Positions 35,100-43,151 of a DNA stretch of 50,648 nucleotides are shown here, one piece after another. The notes beneath the pieces were generated by a model. That model did not search any database. It saw only the letters and a program-made list of their open reading frames with translations, and was not told where the DNA came from. Positions within the stretch are counted from its first letter, which is position 1; each line of letters opens with the position of its first letter. The translations under genes and the position numbers were made by a program. This DNA is from Candidatus Acidiflorens stordalenmirensis (lineage in GTDB: Bacteria; Acidobacteriota; Terriglobia; Terriglobales; Acidobacteriaceae): positions 790 to 51,437 of the forward strand of contig PLIC01000179.1 in NCBI GenBank assembly GCA_003139995.1. Direction: 5' to 3'.

Positions 35100-36113
35100 T
35101 CAGTTGGGCCCTGGGCCTGTGCCGGTCGGCGGTGGAGGCACGGCGACCGGCGGGATGCTGGAAGGGTTGGCGGGATCCGACTCCGGCATCTCTTCTCCGG
35201 GACGCCGCAGCGTAGGGGCGTTCGCGGGGCGGTCCTCCTGTTTCTTGGCAACGGTTGGCACACCCAGATCAACTTCCTTTTCGACGCGCACGATTTTCTG
35301 GCCATCCACTTTCATGGTCTCGACCCGCACGACTTCGTCGCCAACGAAGCGCACAAAATCCACGTCCTCGGGAGGCGTGCCGTAGATCCATTCTTCATAC
35401 TCGACATCGTTCTGAACTTCGCCCTCAACTCCGCCCTCATGCTCGCGCACTTTCTTTGGCGGACGGCCCTTGGCATAAATCACCATTTCGTGATTCATTC
35501 CCACCAGCACGTGGTGATTCTTGATGGCCTCTTTGACCTTGGGAGGAACGGTTTCCAGGTAAGCGTTGAGCGCCGACTTGGAATCGAAATCAAACACTGG
35601 ATACAGCAACTTCTTCAGCTCGGGCCCGGTCATCTCCGGAACATACTTGTCGAAGTAGAGATCGACGAAAGAGCCGCGGGCGTTGGCGGATGAATCAGAG
35701 GGCGCAATCGGCCCACCAGCGTTCGGACCTGCAATCTCGATGTGCTGGTACCACTTCTGCCTCTTGATGGGACCGCCGTTGATCTCAAAGCGGATGTGGT
35801 CTTCCTTGATCATGACGTTGCTGATGCGGGCCCGGTCGCCAGGTTTCGCGGCTGGTCCCCAGAGCGCCATCAAACTTTGCAGTTCGGGGCCAGTGGGGGT
35901 TACGGTTCCGTTTTTGAGTTTCAGTCCAGTCTTCCCCATCGGAAAGTTCGCGCGGATGTAGACCAGTTCTTCAGTGAAAGCGTGGACAATTTCTTGACGC
36001 GTTTCCTTGGAAATCCTTGGGGGCGGAGTATCCCCGGCGAGCGCCAGCGAGGAGAAGACCAGAAGGATCGCAAACAGCCGATAACAAAGGCAGTAAACGT
36101 GAGAGCACCGCAT
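35100..36113 (-). CDS. Secreted hypothetical protein with Pro-rich tail
   Basis: A 337-aa protein with an N-terminal signal peptide (LFAILLVFSSLALAGD). The mature part begins PRISKETRQEIVHAFTEELV and includes VYIRANFPMGKTGLKLKNGT, EDHIRFEINGGPIKRQKWYQ and LYFDKYVPEMTGPELKKLL, then a Pro-rich end (PPVAVPPPPTGTGPGPN). I know no function. The conserved-looking soluble core and periplasmic location are all that can be stated. Its promoter region to the right contains inverted heptamer arms. Confidence 0.65.
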   Translation of the reverse strand: MRCSHVYCLCYRLFAILLVFSSLALAGDTPPPRISKETRQEIVHAFTEELVYIRANFPMGKTGLKLKNGTVTPTGPELQSLMALWGPAAKPGDRARISNVMIKEDHIRFEINGGPIKRQKWYQHIEIAGPNAGGPIAPSDSSANARGSFVDLYFDKYVPEMTGPELKKLLYPVFDFDSKSALNAYLETVPPKVKEAIKNHHVLVGMNHEMVIYAKGRPPKKVREHEGGVEGEVQNDVEYEEWIYGTPPEDVDFVRFVGDEVVRVETMKVDGQKIVRVEKEVDLGVPTVAKKQEDRPANAPTLRRPGEEMPESDPANPSSIPPVAVPPPPTGTGPGPN

Positions 36114-36158
36114 GCAGCACCCCGGCCGACTGGCCTAATTATAGACCGGCGCCGAAAG

Positions 36159-36235
36159 CAGTTCCCAGTTCCGAGTTCTCAGTGAGAAGCGCCGGGATTG
36201 GATATTGAGAACTGGGAACGGGGAACTGGGAACGG
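36159..36235. repeat. Inverted heptamer arms between divergent genes
   Basis: The left arm (36159-36183) repeats words like TTCCCAG, TTCCGAG, TTCTCAG. The right arm (36207-36235) repeats GAACTGG, GAACGGG, GAACTGG. The arms are reverse complements of one another and lie in the spacer between the divergent 35100-36113 and HD-GYP genes. Confidence 0.75.
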
Positions 36236-36318
36236 CTAGGGTAACCGGCGGTGGGAGCACTTCGGTAACGGTGAGCTGTACTTTAAGCACCTGAGGTCAC
36301 ATTGCAGAACAACATAGA

Positions 36319-38208
36319 ATGGATGCAGGACGGACCAGCTCGCCCCCGCGCTTGGGCCGACAGGATTGCCTTTTGCCGTTGAAGCTGCCCATTCCCGCGC
36401 GCATTCCGCTCCTTTACGTCATCCTTGGCGTGCTCTTGGCGATCAGTGTCCTCCCCATGTACTTCTACTCGGCGCAGATCGAGAACATGAACCGGGAGCG
36501 CCTAAAGACCAACGAAATGCTGCTGCAAAACACGGTCACGCGTTCGCTGGCCGACGACATTTCCCAGCACCAGGAAGCGCTGCATATGATGCTGGCCAAT
36601 CTGTCGTCGTCGATTCAGGTAATGATGCTGGCCAATCCGAGCGGGAGCGACCTTAGCGCTCAGAAACTTCTGACGCCCGAGCTGCGGGCCATGCTCGAGA
36701 ATTTTGTTTCGTCGTCGAACGACATTGCGTATGCCACGCTGCTGAATGCCGATGCCAAAGGAGTTTCCGCCGGGCGCATTGAACCCGACGCGTTTCTGCA
36801 ACGGGAACTGGAGCGGGCCTATCAAGCCGCGCGCGAAGGACGCGTCTACAGCGGGCAGCCATTGATGGTGGGCAGCGGAAAATCCGCGCACACGGTCATG
36901 TTGGTCAGCTCGCCGATCATGTATGACAAACGCTTCCTCGGGATGATCGGCTCGGTGGTCGATATGGACTACCTGATCCGCCGTCTGCAGCAAGTCAGTC
37001 TGACCGGATTGATGCCCTACGTCGTCGATAGCCAGGGAAGGCTGGTAGCGGCGGCGACTCCGCAATACGCTACCGGACAGGACATGAGCCACTTCGAGAT
37101 TGTCCGCAGCTTTGTGGATGAAGGCTCGAAAGCGCAGTTGGCGGCGACCCGCGAATTCACGGTCCGCTATGGGCAAGACACGACCGAGATGCTGGGAACA
37201 TACAGTCCGGTGACCTCGCTGGATTGGGCGGTGGTGGTGCAGAAGCCGCGCAAAGAGGCGTATAGCGGAATCATCGAGATGCAGCGCACGGGGCGCTTGC
37301 TGGCATGGCTGGCGGTGTTTGTCAGTGTGGGCCTGAGTATTTTCTCGGCGCGGCGGATCACCAGCCCGCTGCAAGTGCTGGCGCAGTCCAGCCAGGCCAT
37401 TGCGCGCGGCGATTTCTCCCAGCGCGTGCACCTGAAAACGCGCACCGAGATCGGAGAACTGGCGACGACGTTCAACACCATGGCCGAGGAACTGGAACAG
37501 TTCGTCGAGGACCTGAAGCGCGCCGCGGATGAAAACAAGGCCCTGTTTATGGGGTCGATCCAGATGCTGGCCGGCGCCGTCGACGAAAAGGACCCTTACA
37601 CGCGCGGCCATTCCGACCGGGTCACGAAATACTCGCTGATGATCGCGCAAGACATGGGGTTGGATCCCGGATTTCTGGAGATCCTGCGCGTCTCGGCGCA
37701 GCTGCACGATGTCGGCAAAATCGGCATCGAAGACCGCATCCTGAAAAAACCGGGCGCTCTGACACCGGAAGAATTCGAGATCATGAAGACGCACACCATC
37801 AAGGGCGCGAACCTCCTGCGGCCGGTGCCGCAGCTGCACGAGATGCTGCCCGGAATCGAATTGCATCATGAGGCGCTCAACGGGCGCGGATATCCTTACG
37901 GTCTGAAAGGCGACGAGATCCCGCTGCTGGCGCGTGTGATTGCGGTCGGAGACACCTTTGACGCCCTGACCACAAACCGTCCTTACCAACGGGCCCAGGA
38001 TCCGGTGGAAGCGATCCGCATCATTCAGAATCTCTCGGGACAGCGCCTTGACCCCAGGGCCGTGGCCGCGCTGCTGGCCGTGTTTCAGCGGGGAGAAATT
38101 CGTATTCAGAGACAACTGACGCAGACGATCCCGCTGGATCCGGCCGCACCCGCTCCGGCGACGCTCCAACCCGTTGATCTTCTCACGGTCGAAATCACGC
38201 GTTCCTGA
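36319..38208 (+). CDS. Membrane sensor with HAMP and HD-GYP domains (c-di-GMP phosphodiesterase)
   Basis: A 629-aa protein. A transmembrane helix (IPLLYVILGVLLAISVLPMYF) is followed by a periplasmic Cache-like sensor (about 55-330), a second helix (LLAWLAVFVSVGLSIF), a HAMP domain (RRITSPLQVLAQSSQAIARGD) and a coiled coil. The HD-GYP domain starts near 415: HSDRVTKYSLMIAQ, metal-binding His-Asp in QLHDVGKIGIED near 462, HHEALNGRGYPYG with the GYP signature near 524, and GDTFDALTTNRPY. It should degrade cyclic di-GMP in response to a periplasmic signal. ATG 36319 is used; later starts are possible. Confidence 0.92.
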   Translation: MDAGRTSSPPRLGRQDCLLPLKLPIPARIPLLYVILGVLLAISVLPMYFYSAQIENMNRERLKTNEMLLQNTVTRSLADDISQHQEALHMMLANLSSSIQVMMLANPSGSDLSAQKLLTPELRAMLENFVSSSNDIAYATLLNADAKGVSAGRIEPDAFLQRELERAYQAAREGRVYSGQPLMVGSGKSAHTVMLVSSPIMYDKRFLGMIGSVVDMDYLIRRLQQVSLTGLMPYVVDSQGRLVAAATPQYATGQDMSHFEIVRSFVDEGSKAQLAATREFTVRYGQDTTEMLGTYSPVTSLDWAVVVQKPRKEAYSGIIEMQRTGRLLAWLAVFVSVGLSIFSARRITSPLQVLAQSSQAIARGDFSQRVHLKTRTEIGELATTFNTMAEELEQFVEDLKRAADENKALFMGSIQMLAGAVDEKDPYTRGHSDRVTKYSLMIAQDMGLDPGFLEILRVSAQLHDVGKIGIEDRILKKPGALTPEEFEIMKTHTIKGANLLRPVPQLHEMLPGIELHHEALNGRGYPYGLKGDEIPLLARVIAVGDTFDALTTNRPYQRAQDPVEAIRIIQNLSGQRLDPRAVAALLAVFQRGEIRIQRQLTQTIPLDPAAPAPATLQPVDLLTVEITRS

Positions 38209-38244
38209 ACGGCGCCCGGAAAACCCGCCTTCCCTTCCCGCCTA

Positions 38245-38250
38245 TATAAT
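38245..38250 (+). promoter_or_regulatory. Possible -10 box upstream of ftsY
   Basis: A perfect TATAAT lies 17 bp before the ftsY ATG, in the gap after the HD-GYP gene. A matching -35 is not obvious, so a short-leader transcript is only a possibility. Confidence 0.25.
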
Positions 38251-38266
38251 CGACGACAGATACCTC

Positions 38267-39223
38267 ATGATTCAAACCCTTTTTGGCAGTCTCGACGAAG
38301 AACAGAAACCAAGTTTCATTGAGCGCATGAAGGAGGCGGTCTCGCGCACGCGCGAGAACCTGGCTGAGCGCATCGAGGATGTCGTCTCCATCGGCAAAGA
38401 GATCGACCGCTCCACGCTGGACGATCTCGAAGCCACGCTGATTGGCGCCGACCTCGGCACCACTACAACCCATGAGGTTCTGGAGAAGCTGCGCGACAAA
38501 GCCGATCGGAAGCAGATCAAGGATGTGAATGAACTCAAGCGTCTGCTGAAAGAGGAACTGCTGGCGATTCTCACCTCGACCACCTCGCGGCCCGTGACCA
38601 AGGTCGACGGCACACCGGAAGTGATCTTGGTGGTCGGGGTGAATGGGACGGGCAAGACGACAACGATCGGAAAATTAGCGCACGTGTTTCGCGCGCAAGG
38701 CAAGACGGTGCTGCTGTGCGCGGCGGATACGTTTCGCGCCGCGGCGATCGAGCAACTCGAAATTTGGGGACAACGCACCGGAACCGAAGTGATCAAGACG
38801 AAAGCCGGTGGCGATCCGGCAGCGGTGCTGTTTGACGCGTTGCAGTCGGCAACGGCGCGCCAGACCGATTACGTGATCGTCGATACTGCCGGGCGGCTGC
38901 ACACGAAGCAGAACCTGATGCTCGAACTCGAAAAGATGAGGCGCACGGCACAACGCATCGTGCCGGGCGCGCCGCACGAGACCTTGCTTGTGATGGATGC
39001 CACGACCGGCCAGAATGGATTGCAACAGGCGCGGCAGTTCACGCAATCCTCCGGAGTCACGGGAATTGTGCTGGCCAAGCTCGATGGCACAGCCAAAGGC
39101 GGCGTCGTGGTCGCAATTTCGCGCGAGTTGGGACTGCCGGTCCGGTTTGTGGGCGTCGGGGAAAAGGTGGGGGATCTGCTGCCGTTTGATCCCAAAGAGT
39201 TTGTGGAGTCGCTATTTGCGTGA
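38267..39223 (+). CDS. ftsY: Signal recognition particle receptor FtsY
   Basis: A 318-aa SRP GTPase that receives SRP-ribosome complexes at the inner membrane. The NG domain is complete: helical N part (RTRENLAERIEDVVSIG), G1 GVNGTGKTTTIGKLAH, the CAADTFRAAAIEQLEIW block, G3 VDTAGRLHTK, G4 AKLDGTAKGG and the C-terminal GVGEKVGDLLPFDP. The acidic A domain is very short, as in many non-enterics. ATG 38267 is preferred over upstream starts that would overlap the previous gene. A heptamer array follows the stop directly. Confidence 0.96.
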   Translation: MIQTLFGSLDEEQKPSFIERMKEAVSRTRENLAERIEDVVSIGKEIDRSTLDDLEATLIGADLGTTTTHEVLEKLRDKADRKQIKDVNELKRLLKEELLAILTSTTSRPVTKVDGTPEVILVVGVNGTGKTTTIGKLAHVFRAQGKTVLLCAADTFRAAAIEQLEIWGQRTGTEVIKTKAGGDPAAVLFDALQSATARQTDYVIVDTAGRLHTKQNLMLELEKMRRTAQRIVPGAPHETLLVMDATTGQNGLQQARQFTQSSGVTGIVLAKLDGTAKGGVVVAISRELGLPVRFVGVGEKVGDLLPFDPKEFVESLFA

Positions 39224-39225
39224 GA

Positions 39226-39295
39226 AGCTTTTAGCTTTTGGCCAAAGGCTAACGGCTCTTGGCCAAAAGCTAACAGCTAAGAGCTAACGGCTTTC
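39226..39295. repeat. Ten-unit heptamer array filling the ftsY-ribD gap
   Basis: Ten uninterrupted 7-bp units (for example AGCTTTT, GGCCAAA, AGCTAAC) run from 2 bp after the ftsY stop to 2 bp before the ribD ATG. Units are variants of [A/G]GC[T/C][A/T/C][A/T][A/T/C/G]. Some are partly inverted, allowing hairpins such as AGCTTTTGGCCAAAAGCT-like pairing. Confidence 0.85.
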
Positions 39296-39297
39296 TA

Positions 39298-40068
39298 ATG
39301 ACTATCGACGAACAACACATGCGTAGGGCTCTCGACCTAGCGCGAGCGGGAGTTGGGCTGGTTTCGCCGAATCCGGCGGTGGGCGCGGTTGTGGTGGACG
39401 CGTCGGATCGCGAAGTTGGAGCAGCCACGCACACCTATGACGGCGTGAAGCACGCCGACGTTCTCGCACTGGAGCAAGCCGGCGATAAGGCGCGCGGCGG
39501 AACTCTCTACCTGAATCTGGAGCCGTGCTCGCATCAGGGCCGCACCGGGCCGTGTGCCGATGCCGTGATCGCGGCCGGAATCAGCCGCGTGATCTGCTCC
39601 ATGGAAGATCCCAATCCGCAAGTAGCGGGTCAGGGATTTGGGAAGCTGCGTGCGGCAGGAATTGCATTGCAGGTCGGCTTGTTCGAGGCGGAAGCAAAGA
39701 AGCTGAATGAAAGTTTTGCCAAGTACATCCGGCTTCGGAAGCCGCTGGTCACGCTGAAATCGGCGATGACTCTCGATGGCAAAATCGCCGACGCCACGAA
39801 ACCCGGCACTGAGCCAGGCTCGGCGACTTCTGCGACCGAAGGCGCGCGCAGCGGATACCACTGGATCACGGGCGAGGTGGCGCGCGCGCATGTGCAACAA
39901 CTGCGCCATCAGAGTGACGCGATCATGGCTGGAGTCGGGACGGTGATGGCGGACGATCCGCTGCTCACCGATCGGAGCGGTCTGTCCGCGGCGGCGCAAG
40001 CTGCTGCGCGTGATCCTGGATTCTTACTTGCGCATCCCACCTGCATCGCGAGTGATCCAGACCGTTGA
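39298..40068 (+). CDS. ribD: RibD, deaminase and start of reductase (frame broken near 39988)
   Basis: This frame encodes the N-terminal part of the bifunctional riboflavin enzyme: pyrimidine deaminase and the beginning of the reductase. The zinc site is His52 (KHADVLALE), Cys77 (LEPCSHQGRTGPC) and Cys86; the usual catalytic HAE reads HAD. The reductase begins at RLRKPLVTLKSAMTLDGKIA and includes IMAGVGTVMADDPLLTDRSG. After that point the frame leaves homology; the correct sequence (RRRKLLRVILDSYLRIP) continues one base later in the +1 frame. An extra G around 39988 explains this. ATG 39298 follows a heptamer array. Confidence 0.88.
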   Translation: MTIDEQHMRRALDLARAGVGLVSPNPAVGAVVVDASDREVGAATHTYDGVKHADVLALEQAGDKARGGTLYLNLEPCSHQGRTGPCADAVIAAGISRVICSMEDPNPQVAGQGFGKLRAAGIALQVGLFEAEAKKLNESFAKYIRLRKPLVTLKSAMTLDGKIADATKPGTEPGSATSATEGARSGYHWITGEVARAHVQQLRHQSDAIMAGVGTVMADDPLLTDRSGLSAAAQAAARDPGFLLAHPTCIASDPDR

Positions 40069-40450
40069 GCACGATGTTCTCGTGCTCTATTCCACTGCGG
40101 AGGACGAGACCAAGCATGCGCTCGAAGCAAAGGGGATTCGCGTGCAACAAATATCGGCGACTGCGGACGGACGGCCCGACTTCGCCGCGATTGTCCAGAG
40201 CCTGGGAGAACTGGAGATCACCAGCCTGCTTGTCGAAGGTGGAGCACTGGTGAACGGAGCGGCCCTGGCGTCGGGCGAGGTGGACAAGGTTTTCCTCTAC
40301 TATGCGCCGACAATTCTTGGCGAGGGCGCGGTTCCCTTCATTGCCGGTGAAGGTTTGCGCGGGAAAGCACAGTGCGTGCAGAGGTACGAGTTGCACCGCT
40401 TCGGCGAAGACTTCGCGCTGGAAGGCTATCTCCGCGACCCGTACGCGTGA
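40010..40450 (+). CDS. ribD: RibD, C-terminal reductase part (second frame)
   Basis: The continuation of the reductase domain in the shifted frame: VILDSYLRIPPASRVI, VLVLYST, then LLVEGGALVNGAAL and DKVFLYYAPTILGEGAVPF, ending YELHRFGEDFALEGYLRDPYA. Together with the upstream frame it gives a normal RibD of about 384 residues. The nominal GTG start at 40010 is probably not used; real homology begins a few codons earlier, at about 39989. An R1 copy separates it from ribE. Confidence 0.82.
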   Translation: MILDSYLRIPPASRVIQTVEHDVLVLYSTAEDETKHALEAKGIRVQQISATADGRPDFAAIVQSLGELEITSLLVEGGALVNGAALASGEVDKVFLYYAPTILGEGAVPFIAGEGLRGKAQCVQRYELHRFGEDFALEGYLRDPYA

Positions 40451-40458
40451 AATGGTTT

Positions 40459-40550
40459 GTCATCCTGACCCTGAGCGGAGCCGAAGGGGAAGGACCTCTG
40501 CATTTGCTTGTAGCCGGAATGCGTAAGTCTTTCGCTTCGCTCAAGATGAC
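40459..40550 (+). repeat. Dispersed repeat R1, full-length copy
   Basis: About 92 bp from GTCATCCTGACCCTGAGCGG to GCTTCGCTCAAGATGAC, located between ribD and ribE. The outer ends are inverted and the centre differs from the copy at 11353-11439. Confidence 0.78.
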
Positions 40551-40577
40551 AATCTGGCTTTGGGAGGGATAAATCTT

Positions 40578-41237
40578 ATGTTTACCGGAATTGTCGAGGA
40601 AGTAGGGAAGGTCGTAAAGATCGAGCAGCGTGGTGAGAACCGCCGCATCACCATCGAGGCTGCGAACACCCCGAAAGAATTGGGAACCGGCCACAGCGTT
40701 TCGGTCAGCGGCGTTTGCCTGACGGCGCTTGACATCAAACCAAAATCGTTCTGCGCCGACCTGGCACCGGAAACGTGGGTACGAACTTCGTTCTCACGGA
40801 TCCACGAGGGCGCGCTGGTGAACCTCGAGTTGCCCATGAAAGCCGACGGGCGCTTCGATGGCCACATCGTTCAGGGGCATGTCGATGGCGTGGGCAAGCT
40901 GATCGAATTCGAGCGCATTGTCGACTCGGACGGCCGGGATTCCGAGAACTGGTGGCTGCATATTGAAATCCCCCCGGAGGTCGAGAAGTACACGGTGTAC
41001 AAGGGTTCGATCTCGATCGAGGGCATCAGCCTGACGGTCGCAAAACTCGAACGGAACCGCTGCACCATCGCCATCATTCCACACACAGTGGAACTGACCA
41101 ATCTCGGTTCGCTAAAGCCGGGAGACCCGGTGAACCTGGAAGCCGACGTGATCGCGAAGTACGTCGAGAAGATGATGAAACGCGAGCCCGCGCAGAGTTC
41201 GCTCAGCGTGGAGGAACTGGTGAAGCAAGGGTTTTAG
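40578..41237 (+). CDS. ribE: Riboflavin synthase (alpha subunit)
   Basis: A 219-aa enzyme that dismutates two lumazine molecules to riboflavin. The protein has two homologous barrels: the first starts MFTGIVEEVGKV with LGTGHSVSVSGVCLTAL, the second begins FDGHIVQGHVDGVG with VYKGSISIEGISLTVA. GGGAGG lies 10 bp before ATG 40578, which fixes the start. It forms a pathway pair with ribD. No FMN riboswitch was recognised upstream of either gene. Confidence 0.96.
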   Translation: MFTGIVEEVGKVVKIEQRGENRRITIEAANTPKELGTGHSVSVSGVCLTALDIKPKSFCADLAPETWVRTSFSRIHEGALVNLELPMKADGRFDGHIVQGHVDGVGKLIEFERIVDSDGRDSENWWLHIEIPPEVEKYTVYKGSISIEGISLTVAKLERNRCTIAIIPHTVELTNLGSLKPGDPVNLEADVIAKYVEKMMKREPAQSSLSVEELVKQGF

Positions 41238-41240
41238 AGG

Positions 41241-41268
41241 CAGTGGTCAGTTCTCAGTTCTCAGTGGT
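41241..41268. repeat. Four-unit heptamer array after ribE
   Basis: CAGTGGT, CAGTTCT, CAGTTCT, CAGTGGT occur in perfect register beginning 3 bp after the ribE stop. Confidence 0.75.
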
Positions 41269-41453
41269 CCGGCGTGGATAAACACTGGCTTTGGGCTTTC
41301 CGCCGCGTTAGCGGCAAGCGAGACAAGTGTAAACAGTGAAATTAGGGCCAAGCGCCCGATTCGAGTCTTTACCCAAACTGTGCTCCGTGCCAAGATTTCT
41401 TCTTCAAACATATCCAGTCACCCGGTGAACTTGCAAATGTGGTTATAGGAATC

Positions 41454-42212
41454 TCATTGGACAATCGCTCCAGAGCCTGTTTTTTCTAGGTGGTAAAACC
41501 GGAAATAGACGACGCCTTTTTTCGCGGCACTTCGTGGGCAATTCTCGTAAAACCAGATGCCCGGGAAGGCCTTAAGGACGTAATCCATCGCCCCTGAGAA
41601 GGTTACGTGATCCAGAGGTCCCCAAAGTTGCGGTACGTCGGGCGGCACCGCGGGCGGAACCGTGTCGAAGATGCCTGATACGGGCCCGAAAACAAGAAAC
41701 GGCCATTCGATGTGATGTGCTTTCATGAAGACCTCCACTTCCGGAGCCCCTAAAATACCCATCAGGGCGATATTTGCATCGTAGATGGGGCGCGGCCCGC
41801 CCGCCTGCCCGTCGCCAAATGGAAGGTAGCTGATCCAGACGTTTAGGATGTCCTTCGGAACGCCACGTTCAATCATTCGAATTGTCCCGTCTGGGTCCTG
41901 CGTTACCTGCATGGCTGGATCATCGGCGAACATTTCACGCAAGGTTTGAAGAGGGGAACCGCCGCTCGTCGCCGGGGCACGGAACTTCGGGAACTCTGGA
42001 AAGTCTTGAACGACCAGCGATTCGCAGCGCCCCGAAAATTCGAGAGATCCCGACAGGTTGGCCTTATCGAGAACCTCAAGAAGAGGCCGAAGTGAGCCCA
42101 CCTTGGTGCGAGCGATAAATGCCTGTAGGTTGCGATGAGCCTCGTCCTGCCCCCGGGACCCCACCACCAGCATGCCAACAATGAAACCGACCGAAAACGC
42201 ACGACGTAGCAT
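41454..42212 (-). CDS. Secreted hypothetical protein
   Basis: A 252-aa exported protein with signal peptide (RRAFSVGFIVGMLVVGSRG). GAGAGGTG precedes ATG 42212, which fixes the start over a longer frame. The mature part has VGSLRPLLEVLDKANLSGSL, then VWISYLPFGDGQ and ANIALMGILGAPEVEVFMK. The phrase PAMQVTQDPDGTIRMIERGVP resembles secretin/TonB short N-terminal (STN) style repeats, but that is a weak likeness. No function assigned. Confidence 0.6.
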   Translation of the reverse strand: MLRRAFSVGFIVGMLVVGSRGQDEAHRNLQAFIARTKVGSLRPLLEVLDKANLSGSLEFSGRCESLVVQDFPEFPKFRAPATSGGSPLQTLREMFADDPAMQVTQDPDGTIRMIERGVPKDILNVWISYLPFGDGQAGGPRPIYDANIALMGILGAPEVEVFMKAHHIEWPFLVFGPVSGIFDTVPPAVPPDVPQLWGPLDHVTFSGAMDYVLKAFPGIWFYENCPRSAAKKGVVYFRFYHLEKTGSGAIVQ

Positions 42213-42309
42213 AAAAACACCTCTCGTAAGCCATTGGTGAGAGCATCGCCCGCTCAAGCTAAACATACGGTACCATCCGCAGCGGAAGCAGGGCACCTGC
42301 CAAATGCCT

Positions 42310-43077
42310 TTACGCTTCCAGCTTTAGCTCGTCCAGTTCCAGGAACTCTTGCACGATGGGCTCGGTCGATTTCTCCATCTCCTTGTAGGGGCCAAAGAAG
42401 ATCGCGCGGGCTTCGTGCAGGAAGACGACGCGGTCGGCCAGTTTCTTGGCCAGGCGCATGTCGTGCGTGACGACGACTGAGGTCAAATGCAATTGGAGTT
42501 TGAGCCGGGCGATGAGATCGCCGAGCAGATTTCCCATCAGCGGATCCACCATCGTAGTCGGCTCGTCGTAGAGCACGCACTCGGGTTGCGCCGCGAGCGC
42601 TCGCGCGATGGCGACGGAACGTTTCATCCCTGTAGAAAGATCGGAAGGCAACAGATCGCGCATCTCCTTGACGCCGACCATTTCGAGCAGGCCGTCGACG
42701 ACCTGGTAAATCTGTTCTTCTGAAAGCTCGTTCTTCTCGCGCAAGGGGAAGGCGACGTTTTCACCGACCGTTAAGGAATCGAACAGCGCTCCGTTCTGGA
42801 ACACCATGGTGACTTTCTTACGGATTTCTTCGAGTTGCACCTCGTTGTAGTCGGTGATGTCCTGACTGGCGACAATCACCCGGCCTGAATCCGGTTTCAG
42901 GAAGCCCATGATGTTGCGGAGCGCCACCGATTTTCCGACACCGCTGCGGCCGAGAATGCAGACCATCTCACCTGGCAACACCTCGAAGCTGACGTCTTTG
43001 AGGACGACCAGATCTCCAAATGCTTTGGAGACGTCCTTGAATTCGATGTAGGGAGATAGTGTGTCGGCAGCACCCAT
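42310..43077 (-). CDS. mlaF: ABC transporter ATPase, MlaF type
   Basis: A 255-aa ABC ATPase resembling MlaF/Ttg2A, the motor of outer-membrane phospholipid transport. Walker A is GRSGVGKSVALRNIMGFLKP; the Q-loop region VFQNGALFDSLTVGENVAFPL is diagnostic of the Mla branch; Walker B is CVLYDEPTTMVDP. The signature reads LSTGMKRSVAIA, with Thr where Gly is usual. ATG 43077 is likely. Partner mlaE/mlaD genes are not adjacent, so it is either split from its permease or an orphan. Confidence 0.8.
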   Translation of the reverse strand: MGAADTLSPYIEFKDVSKAFGDLVVLKDVSFEVLPGEMVCILGRSGVGKSVALRNIMGFLKPDSGRVIVASQDITDYNEVQLEEIRKKVTMVFQNGALFDSLTVGENVAFPLREKNELSEEQIYQVVDGLLEMVGVKEMRDLLPSDLSTGMKRSVAIARALAAQPECVLYDEPTTMVDPLMGNLLGDLIARLKLQLHLTSVVVTHDMRLAKKLADRVVFLHEARAIFFGPYKEMEKSTEPIVQEFLELDELKLEA

Positions 43078-43151
43078 GGCTATCAGCATGGCATGAGATG
43101 CCGCGCGGCTCAAGCGCTAAGCGTAAGCACTCGCTAACAGTAGAGCCGGCA

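Noticed and set aside
36502..38169. 555-aa antisense open frame across the HD-GYP gene
   Set aside because: It has no recognisable domain and is composed of the usual His/Arg/Gln-rich sequence produced by reading a GC-rich gene backwards; the plus-strand gene is unambiguous.
39226..39295. CRISPR-like array
   Set aside because: Units are 7 bp and contiguous with no unique spacers; no cas genes are present.
40451..40577. FMN riboswitch before ribE
   Set aside because: The sequence is an R1 repeat plus a Shine-Dalgarno; the conserved riboswitch blocks are absent.
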